Source: G963717155 sp963717155 (lineage in GTDB: Bacteria > Actinomycetota > Thermoleophilia > Gaiellales > JALYLC01). Taken from it: a DNA stretch of 64,000 nucleotides. The notes below the pieces were generated by a model, which ran no database searches, was not told the origin of the DNA, and saw nothing but the letters and a program-made list of their open reading frames with translations. Location of the stretch: contig OY970326.1 in NCBI GenBank assembly GCA_963717155.1, forward strand, positions 3,844,001 to 3,908,000, written 5' to 3'. This document shows, piece by piece, positions 54,062 to 62,746 of this stretch. How positions within the stretch are numbered: the first letter of the stretch is position 1; every line of letters starts with the position of its first letter. The translations under genes and the position numbers were made by a program.

Positions 54062-54900
54062 CCGCACGCCTCGCCGCCCCTGCGCTCGATCCTCGGCCTG
54101 CGAACCGCGCCCGCGACCTGCTGCTCGACAGCCTCGCGCTCGCCCGCCGCAACCTCGAGCACGTCCGACAGATCCCCGAGAAGCTGCTCGACGTGACGTT
54201 GCAGCCGGTGATGTTCGTGCTGCTCTTCGCCTACGTCTTCGGCGGCGTTATCCACGTACCGGGAGGCAGCTACCGCGAGTACATCATCGCCGGCGTGCTG
54301 ATACAGACGCTCGCCTTCGGGATCATGGGGCCCGCGACATCGATCGCGACGGACCTCGACGAGGGGATCGTCGACCGCTTCCGCTCACTGCCGATGGCCC
54401 GATCGGCCTACCTGATCGGGCACCTGCTCGCGGAGATGGCGTCGATCACGCTCGGCATCGTCGTGCTGTGCCTCAGCGGCCTGGTCGTCGGGTGGCGCAT
54501 CCACACCGACCTGCCGCAGGCGCTCGCCGGTTTCGCGCTCCTGCTGTTGTTCGCCTTCGCGATGCTGCTGATCGGCACCCTCCTCGGCATCATCGTGCGC
54601 TCGCCGGACTCGGCGCAGGGCGTGGTCTTCGTCATCGTCTTCCCGCTCACGTTCCTGGCGAGCACGTTCGTGCCGCTCGACGGCCTGCCGACGGTGCTTC
54701 GCGAGTTCGCCTCGTACAACCCGATCAGCGCCGTCGCAGGGGCCACCCGCACACTGTTCGGGAATCCCGTGGCGACGCCTGACCATCCGTCGTGGCCGCT
54801 CGAGCACCCCGTGTTGAGCGGCTTCGCGTGGTGCTTCGCGCTGATCGCAGTGGCGGCGCCGCTGATGCTCATGCGCTACCGCAGTCGGACGAAGGGCTGA
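54058..54900 (+). CDS. ABC-2-type exporter permease (DrrB-like)
   Basis: A 280-aa membrane protein with six predicted helices. Characteristic: PVMFVLLFAYVFGGVIHVPG, IMGPATSIATDLDEGIVDRF, RSLPMARSAYLIGHLLAEMA, FPLTFLASTFVPLDGLP, EFASYNPISAVAGATRTLFG, all typical of drug/antibiotic efflux permeases. ATG overlaps the ATPase stop. 37 bp separate it from the dehydrogenase, with the palindrome in between. Confidence 0.92.
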   Translation: MTARLAAPALDPRPANRARDLLLDSLALARRNLEHVRQIPEKLLDVTLQPVMFVLLFAYVFGGVIHVPGGSYREYIIAGVLIQTLAFGIMGPATSIATDLDEGIVDRFRSLPMARSAYLIGHLLAEMASITLGIVVLCLSGLVVGWRIHTDLPQALAGFALLLLFAFAMLLIGTLLGIIVRSPDSAQGVVFVIVFPLTFLASTFVPLDGLPTVLREFASYNPISAVAGATRTLFGNPVATPDHPSWPLEHPVLSGFAWCFALIAVAAPLMLMRYRSRTKG

Positions 54901-54911
54901 TCCGCGACAAC

Positions 54912-54931
54912 GCGCTTACTGTAGTAAGCGC
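54912..54931. promoter_or_regulatory. perfect 9-bp inverted repeat upstream of the sugar-type operon
   Basis: GCGCTTACTGTAGTAAGCGC: 9-bp arms around GT, ending 6 bp before the GTG of the Gfo/Idh gene. It includes TACTGT as a possible -10. No ribosome-binding site is present, so the gene may be leaderless. The site looks like an operator for a GntR or LacI-type repressor of the operon; no such regulator lies in the window. Confidence 0.65.
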
Positions 54932-54937
54932 CTACTC

Positions 54938-55993
54938 GTGAGCTCCCCCTCGCCACAGCCGCTTCGCGAACCTCTTCACGTCGGACTGATCGGTGTCGGA
55001 CGCATCGGCGCCTTCCACGCGAGAACGCTCGCGAGCCTGCCCGGCGTCCGTGCGCTGACGCTGTGCGACGCCGACGAGGCCCGCGCCGGCGAGCTCGCGG
55101 CCGCCCTCGGCGTCGAGGCCGTCGCGACCCCGGAAGCGCTCGTCGCCACCGGCGTCGATGCCCTCGTGATCGCCACGCCGACGCCCTCGCACGGCTCGCT
55201 CCTGCTGGTGGCGGCTCGAGCCGGCCTGCCGGCCTTCTGCGAGAAGCCCGTCGCGCTCGATCTCGAGACGCTCGACGCCGTGACCGGCGAGGTCGAACGG
55301 GCGGGGATCCTCGTGCAGGTCGGGTTCCAGCGACGCTTCGACGCCGGCTATCGCGCCGCCGCCGATCACGTCGCCCGCGGCACGCTCGGCAAGCTCCTCG
55401 CGCTGCGGCTGGCCACCCACGACCCGACTCCGCCGCCCGCTGCCTACATCGCCGCGTCGGGCGGCATCTTCCGCGATCTCCACATCCACGACTTCGACGC
55501 CATCCGGTTCGTAACAGGAGAGGAGGTGGTCGAGGTCTACGCAGACGGGGCTGTGCGCGAGAGCCCGTGGTTCTCGGATCACGGCGATGTCGACGTCGCG
55601 GTCGCCGTGCTCCGCCTGAGCGGCGGGGCGCTCGCGATCCTCTCGGGCGCCCGCCATGACCCCCTCGGCTACGACGTCCGACTCGAGGGCTTCGGCACCG
55701 CCGACAGCATCGCCGTCGGGCTCGACGAGCGGAGCCCGATCCACTCGGTCGAGCCCGGCGCCCCGAAGGCGCACGGTGCGGGCTACCGCGACTTCATGGA
55801 CCGCTTCGGACAGGCCTACCGCACCGAGCTAGCGGCGTTCGTCGCTACCGTCCGCAGCACAGCCCGGACACCCTGCTCGCTGGCGGAGGCCCGCGCAGCG
55901 ATGCAGGTCGCACTGGCAGCCGATCGCTCGCGCGCGGAGCGTCGGCCGATCGCGATCGAGGAGATCGCTCGCGCCTCAGCCACCGCCGGCTGA
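54938..55993 (+). CDS. Gfo/Idh/MocA oxidoreductase (inositol dehydrogenase-like)
   Basis: A 351-aa NAD(P)-dependent sugar/polyol dehydrogenase. Rossmann motif VGLIGVGRIGAFHARTLASL, AFCEKPVALDLETLDAV with the catalytic EKP, and GGIFRDLHIHDFDAIRFVTG with the DxxxHD-type His pair near residue 187. Strongest resemblance is to myo-inositol 2-dehydrogenase relatives. First gene of a cluster with a ribose/inositol-type ABC importer. GTG start. Confidence 0.9.
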   Translation: MSSPSPQPLREPLHVGLIGVGRIGAFHARTLASLPGVRALTLCDADEARAGELAAALGVEAVATPEALVATGVDALVIATPTPSHGSLLLVAARAGLPAFCEKPVALDLETLDAVTGEVERAGILVQVGFQRRFDAGYRAAADHVARGTLGKLLALRLATHDPTPPPAAYIAASGGIFRDLHIHDFDAIRFVTGEEVVEVYADGAVRESPWFSDHGDVDVAVAVLRLSGGALAILSGARHDPLGYDVRLEGFGTADSIAVGLDERSPIHSVEPGAPKAHGAGYRDFMDRFGQAYRTELAAFVATVRSTARTPCSLAEARAAMQVALAADRSRAERRPIAIEEIARASATAG

Positions 55994-56027
55994 GACAGCC
56001 ACCGGCAACCCGACAAAGGAGACGGGC

Positions 56028-57044
56028 ATGGGAATCGAAGGCGAAGCGCACGAGACGAACGAGGAAATGGGAGGGCTCTCCCGGCGTGGCCTGATCGTCA
56101 AGGGGGGACTGCTCGCGGCCGGCCTGACGGCATTCGGCGCGCAGGGCGAGGCTTTCGCAGCGGGCAGCGCGGGTGCGACGACCAAGATCGCCGTCGTGAC
56201 GCACGGCGACACGGGCTCCTTCTGGTCCGTGTTCAAGAACGGCGTCGACCAGGCCGCGAAGGACCTCAAGGCCCGTGGTGTGAACGTCACGCAGGTCTAC
56301 GCCAACAACGACGTGTCGAAGCAGGTATCCGGCATCAGCGCCGCGATCGCTGCGAAGGCGAACGTGATCGCGACCTCGGTGCCCGACGCGAGCGCACTCA
56401 AGGATCCGCTCTCGAAGGCGTCGAAGGCCGGTATCGAGATCATCACGGTGAACTCGGGTGAGGGCGCATTCGACAGCCTGCCGACGTACGACGTGCACGT
56501 CGGCCAGGACGAGAAGATCGCGGGCCAGGGCGCCGGCAAGCAGTTCAACCAGGCCGGGGCCAAGGAAGTCGTCGTGATCATCCACGAGGCCAGCAACTCG
56601 GGGCTCACGGATCGCGCCGCCGGGGTCAAGTCGACGTTCAAGGGCACGACCAAGACGCTCTTGATCCCGAACGCCAAGGCCGACATCCCCGGCACGGTGG
56701 CCAAGGTCAAGGCCTACTTCACGGCCAACAAGAGCACCGACGCGCTGCTCGGCCTCGACCCCGATGTGACGGTGCCGGCCCTCGGCGCCGCGCCGGCCGG
56801 GACGAAGGTGGGCACGTTCGATGTGAGCGCCGACGTGATCAAGAACCTCAAGGCCGGGAAGATGCTGTTCGCGATCGACCAGCAGCAGTACCTGCAGGGC
56901 TACCTGCCAGTCGTGTTCGCGGTGCTGTTCGTGAACAACCTCAACACGGTCGGCGGCGGCAAGCCCGTCCTCACCGGGCCGGGCATCATCAACAAGGGGA
57001 ACGCGGCCAAGGTCGCGGCGCTCGCGGCGAAGGGCACGCGCTGA
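56028..57044 (+). CDS. sugar ABC transporter substrate-binding protein (Tat-exported)
   Basis: A 338-aa periplasmic-binding-protein-fold protein (RbsB/inositol type). The twin-arginine signal is LSRRGLIVKGGLLAAGLTAF followed by AxA at AFAA; mature part begins TKIAVVTHGDTGSFWSVFKN. Other patterns: NAKADIPGTVAKVKAYFTAN, LFAIDQQQYLQGYLPVVFAV. AAAGGAG precedes the ATG. Binds the imported sugar or polyol outside the cell. A hairpin follows the gene, as is common for highly expressed binding proteins. Confidence 0.92.
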   Translation: MGIEGEAHETNEEMGGLSRRGLIVKGGLLAAGLTAFGAQGEAFAAGSAGATTKIAVVTHGDTGSFWSVFKNGVDQAAKDLKARGVNVTQVYANNDVSKQVSGISAAIAAKANVIATSVPDASALKDPLSKASKAGIEIITVNSGEGAFDSLPTYDVHVGQDEKIAGQGAGKQFNQAGAKEVVVIIHEASNSGLTDRAAGVKSTFKGTTKTLLIPNAKADIPGTVAKVKAYFTANKSTDALLGLDPDVTVPALGAAPAGTKVGTFDVSADVIKNLKAGKMLFAIDQQQYLQGYLPVVFAVLFVNNLNTVGGGKPVLTGPGIINKGNAAKVAALAAKGTR

Positions 57045-57053
57045 CGTTCAGCG

Positions 57054-57081
57054 GGGTGGGCGGCGCTGACGCCGCCCACCC
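57054..57081 (+). terminator. 12-bp perfect hairpin between binding-protein and permease genes
   Basis: GGGTGGGCGGCG (57054-57065), loop CTGA, then its exact complement (57070-57081). It lies 9 bp after the stop of the binding-protein gene and ahead of the permease. Placed so, it would attenuate or protect the 3' end and raise the binding protein over the membrane parts. Confidence 0.65.
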
Positions 57082-57102
57082 GGCGGGAAGGAGCCTCGAC
57101 CG

Positions 57103-58158
57103 ATGACCGACGTCGCCGTCCGGCCCGAGCCAGACGAACGCCTCGCGCGCGTCAACCTGCTGGCGGCGCTCGCCAAGCGGCCCGACCTGGGTGCGCTCGT
57201 CGGCGCGGTCGCGGTGTACTTCCTGTTCGCATGGACGGCGCGGGGATCGGGCTGGCTGACCGATCTCGGGATCGCGAGCCAGTGGACCGACCAGGCCGCC
57301 CAGTACGGGATCGTCGCGGTCCCGGTCGCGCTCCTGATGATCGGGGGTGAGTTCGACCTCTCGGCCGGCGTGATGATCGGCAGCTCGGGTCTGCTGCTCG
57401 GCGTGCTGACGACGCGCGAGGGCTTCAACATCTGGCCCGCGATCGCGGTCGTGCTGCTGTTCGGGATGGCGATCGGCTTCATCAACGGCTACACCGTCGT
57501 GCGGACACGGCTGCCGAGCTTCATCGTGACCCTGGGGACGTTCTTCATCCTCCAGGGCGTGAACGCCGGCGGCACGCTGAAGCTGACGGGCACCGTCAAC
57601 ATCAGCGGTATCGACAGCGCCTCGGGCTTCGACTCGGCGCGCCCGTTCTTCGCCGCGACGGTCTGGTCGCCGTACGACTTCCAGGTCAAGGTGCTCTGGT
57701 GGATCGCGCTCACCGTGCTGGGAGCGCTGCTGCTGGCGCGCACGCGTTTCGGCAACTGGATCTTCGCCGTCGGCGGCGACGCGATAGCCGCGCGCAACGT
57801 CGGCGTCCCCGTCGCGCGCACGAAGATCACCCTCTTCATGATGACCTCGACGACGGCCGCGCTGCTGGGGATCATCACGGCGATCCAGCTGCGCTCGATC
57901 CAGGCGAACGAGGGTGTGGGGCGCGAGTTCATCTTCATCATCGCGGCCGTGGTCGGAGGCTGCCTCCTGACGGGCGGCTACGGCTCGGTGATCGGGACCG
58001 CGTTCGGGGCGGCGATCCTCGGCATGGCCTCCATCGGGATCATCCTGTCTCAGTGGGACAGCAACTGGGTGTACGCCTTCCAGGGCGTGATCCTGATGCT
58101 CGCCGTCATGCTCAACGCAGCGATCCGCGCCCGCGCCCAGAATGCGAGGTCACGATGA
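57103..58158 (+). CDS. sugar ABC transporter permease (RbsC-like)
   Basis: A 351-aa integral membrane protein with about 8-10 helices. Family motifs: LLMIGGEFDLSAGVMIGSSG, GFINGYTVVRTRLPSFIVTL, GTFFILQGVNAGG and the EAA-like loop VGGDAIAARNVGVPVART; also VGGCLLTGGYGSVIGTAFGA. Its stop and the ATPase start overlap as ATGA. Uptake of a sugar or inositol. Confidence 0.92.
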   Translation: MTDVAVRPEPDERLARVNLLAALAKRPDLGALVGAVAVYFLFAWTARGSGWLTDLGIASQWTDQAAQYGIVAVPVALLMIGGEFDLSAGVMIGSSGLLLGVLTTREGFNIWPAIAVVLLFGMAIGFINGYTVVRTRLPSFIVTLGTFFILQGVNAGGTLKLTGTVNISGIDSASGFDSARPFFAATVWSPYDFQVKVLWWIALTVLGALLLARTRFGNWIFAVGGDAIAARNVGVPVARTKITLFMMTSTTAALLGIITAIQLRSIQANEGVGREFIFIIAAVVGGCLLTGGYGSVIGTAFGAAILGMASIGIILSQWDSNWVYAFQGVILMLAVMLNAAIRARAQNARSR

Positions 58159-58952
58159 GCGACGCCCCTCACCTGCTCGAGACCGAGGCGATCTGCAAGT
58201 ACTACGGCAACGTCGTGGCGCTGAAGGACATCACGACGCACGTCGACGCCGGCCAGGTCACCTGCGTGCTCGGTGACAACGGCGCCGGCAAGTCGAGCTT
58301 CATCAAGATCCTCTCGGGCGCCCACCGGCCCGACGAGGGCCGACTCCTCGTCGACGGCGAGGAGGTGACGTTCCACTCGCCGAGGGAGGCGCGCGACCTC
58401 GGCATCGCCACGGTGTACCAGGATCTCGCGATGGTGCCGCTGATGTCGATCTGGCGGAACTTCTTCCTCGGCGCCGAGCCGACGAAGGGACGCGGGCCGT
58501 TCCAGGTGTTCGACGTCGCGAAGGCCAGGGCGATCGTCCGGACCGAGCTGCGGCAGATGGGCATCGACATCCGCGACCCCGACCAGGCCGTCGGGACGCT
58601 CTCGGGCGGCGAGCGGCAGTCCGTCGCGATCGCACGGGCCGTCTACTTCGGCGCCCGCGTGCTGATCCTCGACGAGCCGACGTCGGCGCTCGGCGTCAAG
58701 CAGGCCGGTGTCGTCCTGAAGTACATCCTGCAGGCCCGCGAGCGAGGCGTCGGCGTCATCTTCATCACGCACAACCCGCACCACGCCTACCCCGTCGGCG
58801 ACCGCTTCGTCGTGCTGAACCGCGGCCAGAGCATCGGGACGTTCCAGAAGGGCGAGATCGACCAGACCGAGCTCGTACGCCTGATGGCGGGCGGTCGCGA
58901 GCTGGCCGAGCTCGAGCACGAGCTCGAGGCGATCAGGTCCGAGGTCTCGTAG
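58155..58952 (+). CDS. sugar ABC transporter ATP-binding protein
   Basis: A 265-aa single ATPase module (not the fused double RbsA type): Walker A CVLGDNGAGKSSFIKILSGA, signature GTLSGGERQSVAIARAVYFG, Walker B RVLILDEPTSALGVKQ, H-loop FITHNPHHAYPVGD. Similar to inositol/fructose-type FrcA proteins. Completes the importer. Last gene of the run; the SDR gene converges 16 bp away. Confidence 0.93.
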   Translation: MSDAPHLLETEAICKYYGNVVALKDITTHVDAGQVTCVLGDNGAGKSSFIKILSGAHRPDEGRLLVDGEEVTFHSPREARDLGIATVYQDLAMVPLMSIWRNFFLGAEPTKGRGPFQVFDVAKARAIVRTELRQMGIDIRDPDQAVGTLSGGERQSVAIARAVYFGARVLILDEPTSALGVKQAGVVLKYILQARERGVGVIFITHNPHHAYPVGDRFVVLNRGQSIGTFQKGEIDQTELVRLMAGGRELAELEHELEAIRSEVS

Positions 58953-58968
58953 ACAGGCGCCCGGCTGC

Positions 58969-59748
58969 TCAGATGTTCTTGACCATGCCGCCGTCGATCA
59001 CGAAGTTGCTGCCGGTGACGTTGCCGAGGCGGTCGGAGGCCAGCATCGCGATGAGCGCGGCGACCTCCTCGGGCGTGGTGAAGCGGCCCGTTGCGATCGC
59101 CGCGAGCACTCCTGCGCGGGCGCTGTCGGCGTCGGTTCCGGTGGCCGCGGCGATCGTCTCGGCCACCCCGTGCTCGCCCAGCCAGAGCTCGGTGCCCACG
59201 GGTCCCGGCGAGACGCAGTTGATGCGGATGCCGCGCGGCCCGAACTCCTGCGCGATGGACTTGCTGAAGTTGACGACGGCGGCCTTCGCCGCGCCGTAGT
59301 CGATCGTCCCGGCGTCCGGCTGGTAGAACGAGTTGATCGAGGCGACGTTGACGATCGCGCCGCCGCCCCGCTCGAGCATGTGGACGATCACTGCCCGCGT
59401 CGTTCGCAGGCCGGCGAAGAAGTTCAGGTTCATCGACCACGCGAACTCCTCGTCGCTGGTCCCGAGGAAGCCGCCGGTCCTGATCCGGACCGCGCCCACG
59501 TTGTTCACGAGGATGTCGACCCGGCCATGGACCTCGATCGCACGCTCGATGAGCTGCGACGGACCATCCGGAGCGCTGAGGTCGACCGCCACGGAGGTGA
59601 CGCCGTCGATCGCCTCGAGGCTCGCGACACTGCGGGCTCCGGCGACCACGGAGGCACCCTCGTCGACGAGCGTGCGGGCCGCGGCCAGGCCGATGCCCTT
59701 GCTCGCTCCGGTCACGACAGCGACCTTGCCGGCGAGTGCGAGATCCAT
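58969..59748 (-). CDS. short-chain dehydrogenase/reductase
   Basis: A 259-aa classical SDR. Cofactor site VAVVTGASKGIGLAAARTLV, NNVGAVRIRTG, catalytic Ser in VNVASINSFYQPD, Tyr/Lys in IDYGAAKAAVVNFSKSIAQ, and GIRINCVSPGPVGTELWL. The C-terminal FVIDGGMVKNI is standard. Converges on the sugar importer and precedes the LigD phosphoesterase gene on the same strand (9-bp gap). Substrate unknown. Confidence 0.93.
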   Translation of the reverse strand: MDLALAGKVAVVTGASKGIGLAAARTLVDEGASVVAGARSVASLEAIDGVTSVAVDLSAPDGPSQLIERAIEVHGRVDILVNNVGAVRIRTGGFLGTSDEEFAWSMNLNFFAGLRTTRAVIVHMLERGGGAIVNVASINSFYQPDAGTIDYGAAKAAVVNFSKSIAQEFGPRGIRINCVSPGPVGTELWLGEHGVAETIAAATGTDADSARAGVLAAIATGRFTTPEEVAALIAMLASDRLGNVTGSNFVIDGGMVKNI

Positions 59749-59757
59749 CGAGGCTCC

Positions 59758-60219
59758 TTACTTCTCGGGGTGTCCCAGCTCGCGCCAGGTCTTGCCGCTC
59801 CGCACGCTAGCGGGCTGCTCCGCCACGATGTCCGAGCCTGGACGAGCGTCCGCGTCGCGCGCCTTGACGAGGATCCAGCGGTGCTCGCCGGTCCGCGTGA
59901 GACCGAACCCGCCGTGCAGTTTCCGGCCGTGCAGCGTGAAGGAGAGGTGGTCCGGCTCCTCGCGGGCGATCTCGACCGTCCCCTCGTCCCAGATGACGAC
60001 GGCGCCGCTGCCACGCGCGTGCCCCTCGTGCACCCCCTCGAACTCGCCCGCCTCGAGCGAGTGGTCCTCGACCGGCACCGCGAGGCGCCGCACCGCGGGA
60101 TCGAGCGACGGCCCCTTCGGCACCGCCCAGGACCGCAGCACGCCGGCGATCTCCAGACGCAGGTCGAAGTGAAGGGTGGTGGCGTCGTGCAGCTGCACGA
60201 CGAAGCGCGCCGTGCTCAC
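59758..60219 (-). CDS. LigD 3'-phosphoesterase domain protein
   Basis: A 153-aa stand-alone PE module of bacterial NHEJ, which trims 3'-phosphate and ribonucleotide ends. VVQLHDATTLHFDLRLEIAG holds catalytic His residues and an Asp, then SWAVPKGPSLDP, VEDHSLEAGEFEGVHEGHAR, and WILVKARD. The GTG at 60219 overlaps the methyltransferase stop as GTGA. Separate POL module at 28485; no ligase domain or Ku in the window. Confidence 0.9.
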   Translation of the reverse strand: MSTARFVVQLHDATTLHFDLRLEIAGVLRSWAVPKGPSLDPAVRRLAVPVEDHSLEAGEFEGVHEGHARGSGAVVIWDEGTVEIAREEPDHLSFTLHGRKLHGGFGLTRTGEHRWILVKARDADARPGSDIVAEQPASVRSGKTWRELGHPEK

Positions 60220-60935
60220 TTCCGCTCGATCGGGTACTCGCTCTCGATCACGTCGGCGGCGGTCAGGCTCCACTGGAGATCGGGCCGCGGCGCCGAGACC
60301 TTGCGCGCGAGCACGCTGACCCCGAGGCTTCCGGGGTGGCGGTGGAGCCCGCGCAGCCCCGGCTCGTCCACCATCGGCACGATCAACGCGGGCAGCCCGC
60401 GCTCGGCACGGAGGATCTCGAAGCCCGTCTCCCTGTTGAGCAGGGCCTCGAACGCTGCCGGGGAGTAGCGCCAGAAGTCCCACGGAAGCTCGTGTGGAGG
60501 CCACGACTGGTGCGTCGCGACGAACAGGAGGCCGCCTTCGGCGAGCACCGCGTTGATCTCGAGCACGGCCTTCCACGGCATCGCGAGGTGCTCGAACGTG
60601 GAGATCGCGTAGACGGCGTCGAACGGGCCCGAGACGTGCTTCGAGAGCTGGTGGACATCGCCGACGACATCGACGTTCGGTCCGGGATGGATGTCGAACC
60701 CCACGTACTCCTTGACGGCGCGCAGTCGCGGATCCACCGCGGCGCCCCGCGAGCCGAGCTCGAGGACGCGGAGATCGGGGAGCTCGTTGGCCGCCGCGAT
60801 GAAGTCGGAGAACACCGCGTGGTAGGGGTCGTCGGGGCGCTTGCGGCGCAGGGGAAGCGCCGCGACGCCCACCACGTCGATGAGCGCCTGGCGGCGGAGC
60901 CGCTGGAAGGCCTCCTTCACGCTCACGTTCTCCAC
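60216..60935 (-). CDS. class I SAM-dependent methyltransferase
   Basis: A 239-aa protein. Motif I is LRVLELGSRGAAVDPRLR, followed by VGFDIHPGPNVDVVGDVHQL, FDAVYAISTFEHLAMPWKAV and LLFVATHQSWPPHELPWDFW then RYSPAAFEALL, a pattern seen in small-molecule or glycan methyltransferases. No special substrate domain. It is co-translated with the phosphoesterase gene. Diverges from larA at 61051. Confidence 0.82.
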   Translation of the reverse strand: MENVSVKEAFQRLRRQALIDVVGVAALPLRRKRPDDPYHAVFSDFIAAANELPDLRVLELGSRGAAVDPRLRAVKEYVGFDIHPGPNVDVVGDVHQLSKHVSGPFDAVYAISTFEHLAMPWKAVLEINAVLAEGGLLFVATHQSWPPHELPWDFWRYSPAAFEALLNRETGFEILRAERGLPALIVPMVDEPGLRGLHRHPGSLGVSVLARKVSAPRPDLQWSLTAADVIESEYPIERK

Positions 60936-61050
60936 GATATCCGGATGCCTCGGAGCGAGCCGACCTCTACGATGGCGGAAACCGGACCCAGGGGCGAGAA
61001 TGCCCCGGTGCGCTGGACGCGGTGCTGGGTCAGCGAGACGGAGGACAGCG

Positions 61051-62478
61051 ATGTCGGACGTATTCCGGGCGACGATTCCCTACGAGTCGCTCGACCCGCT
61101 CACGATCGGAGCCGCGGACGACGACTCGAAGGTGTACCGCGAGGTACTCGAGATCGACATCCCTCAGGCCAACCTGCTCGCGGCGATCTACCCGCAGGAG
61201 CCGACGCACCTGCCCGACGCGACCGCCGCCACTGCGGCGGCGCTCGAGCAGCCGGTCACCGGGCCGAGGTTCTCCGAGCTGATCACGGGCGGGAAGTCCG
61301 TCGCGATCGTGATCGACAACCAGTTCCGGCCGACGCCGCAATCGCGGTTGCTCCCCGCCATCTTCGACGCGCTCGAGGCCGCCGGAACGACCGACGCCGC
61401 GGTGATCTGCGCGAACGGCAAGGTCTTCCCGATGTCCGACGCCGACACGGAGATGAAGATCGGTCGTGAGAACCTCGCGCGCATGGAGCGGATGGGCATC
61501 CCGTTCTTCCAGAACGACCCGCGCAACCCCGACGCCTACAGCTACGTCGGCGTCTCCTCGCGGGGCACGCCGGTCTGGCTGCACAACGAGGTCGCGAAGC
61601 GCGACGTCAAGATCACGATCGGCCAGTCGCAGGCGAACCACTGGGGCGCGGGCGGCGGTGGCAAGCTGATCCTCCCGGGCGTCGTCTCGGACGAGACGAT
61701 CGAGTCGAACCACTGCGCCTTCGTCACGTCGCCCGCCACGCACTACGGCGCGGTCTCGGGCCCGATGCGATCCGACATCGACGAGGTCGCGGCGATGTGC
61801 GGCCTCGATGCGACGCTGAACGTCGTGCTCGACACGCGTGGTCGCGTGATCTTCGTGAACTACGGCGCGCACCCGGTGGCGCACCGCGAGGCGATCACGT
61901 TCTTCAACTCGATCTACGCGTACGAGAGCTTCGTGCCCGAGAAGGGGCAGGCCGACATCGCGATCTGCGGCGTCTTCGCGCCGACCGACCACCTCTTCTT
62001 CCACACCGGGTGGGGGTGCATGTCGACCGATCTCGTGCTGCGGGACGGCGGCACGATCATCTACTGCTCGCCTTCCCCGGGCGTCCACACCGAGGTCGGC
62101 GACTTTCCGGGCCTCGCGCTGATGGACCTCATGAAGCCGTACATGCCGCCCACGCCTGCCAACTACGAGCAGGTCCTGCGCGACATCCACGCGCGGCAGA
62201 TCCAGATGTGGGCCGGCTGCATCTGGGTACCCATCTACGAGGTGATGACGCGCAAGCACCTGACGATGGTCACGCTCGCGGAGAACCTCGAGATGGCTGC
62301 CGATATCGGCATCGACGCGACGACCTCGCTCGACGAGGCGTTCGCGGCCGCGATGGCGAGGCACGGCGCTGACGCGAAGGTGGTCGTCCTGCCGTTCGCC
62401 CGCTACCAGCTCCCGCGCAATGCGATCCACATGGCGCCGTCGGAGCCCCTGCATGTCCCGGAGCGCGCCCACGCCTGA
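61051..62478 (+). CDS. LarA-family (nickel pincer) racemase-like protein
   Basis: A 475-aa DUF2088/LarA-type protein. Patterns: GKSVAIVIDNQFRPTPQSRL, QSQANHWGAGGGGKLILPGV, then VSDETIESNHCAF, and EKGQADIAICGVFAPTDHLF. LarA binds the nickel-pincer nucleotide and racemises lactate; relatives act on other 2-hydroxyacids. Whether larBCE are nearby cannot be told from this window. GGAGG precedes the ATG. First of three overlapping genes. Confidence 0.85.
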   Translation: MSDVFRATIPYESLDPLTIGAADDDSKVYREVLEIDIPQANLLAAIYPQEPTHLPDATAATAAALEQPVTGPRFSELITGGKSVAIVIDNQFRPTPQSRLLPAIFDALEAAGTTDAAVICANGKVFPMSDADTEMKIGRENLARMERMGIPFFQNDPRNPDAYSYVGVSSRGTPVWLHNEVAKRDVKITIGQSQANHWGAGGGGKLILPGVVSDETIESNHCAFVTSPATHYGAVSGPMRSDIDEVAAMCGLDATLNVVLDTRGRVIFVNYGAHPVAHREAITFFNSIYAYESFVPEKGQADIAICGVFAPTDHLFFHTGWGCMSTDLVLRDGGTIIYCSPSPGVHTEVGDFPGLALMDLMKPYMPPTPANYEQVLRDIHARQIQMWAGCIWVPIYEVMTRKHLTMVTLAENLEMAADIGIDATTSLDEAFAAAMARHGADAKVVVLPFARYQLPRNAIHMAPSEPLHVPERAHA

Positions 62479-62746
62479 TCCCGGCGACAGGCCCGGCGAC
62501 ATCCGCGGCTCGACGACGATCGTCGAGATACTGCGCATGTATCCGAACGGGGAGGCGGGTCGTCTGATGTCGCAGCTCGCGTGGCCGTGCGCGCACTGCG
62601 GCGGCGCGTTCCGCGAGCCGCTCACGCTCGCGGCGAAGCGCCACGGCAACGACCCGCGCGCAGCCCTGACAGCGTTTCGCGCCCTCGCCCAGGGCGGCCC
62701 GACGCCCGAGCAGATCGTCGAGGCACGGCGCAAGGTACCGAGGTGA
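62453..62746 (+). CDS. small DUF1858-like protein with a CxxC
   Basis: 97 aa. RGSTTIVEILRMYPNGEAGR, then LAWPCAHCGGAFREPLTLAA and KRHGNDPRAALTAFR: a helical protein with CAHC as in DUF1858/ScdA-N-like metal or Fe-S-linked modules. It begins inside larA (26 bp overlap) and its stop overlaps the next start as GTGA, so it is part of the same translational unit. Likely an electron-transfer or maturation accessory; inference. Confidence 0.72.
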   Translation: MSRSAPTPDPGDRPGDIRGSTTIVEILRMYPNGEAGRLMSQLAWPCAHCGGAFREPLTLAAKRHGNDPRAALTAFRALAQGGPTPEQIVEARRKVPR

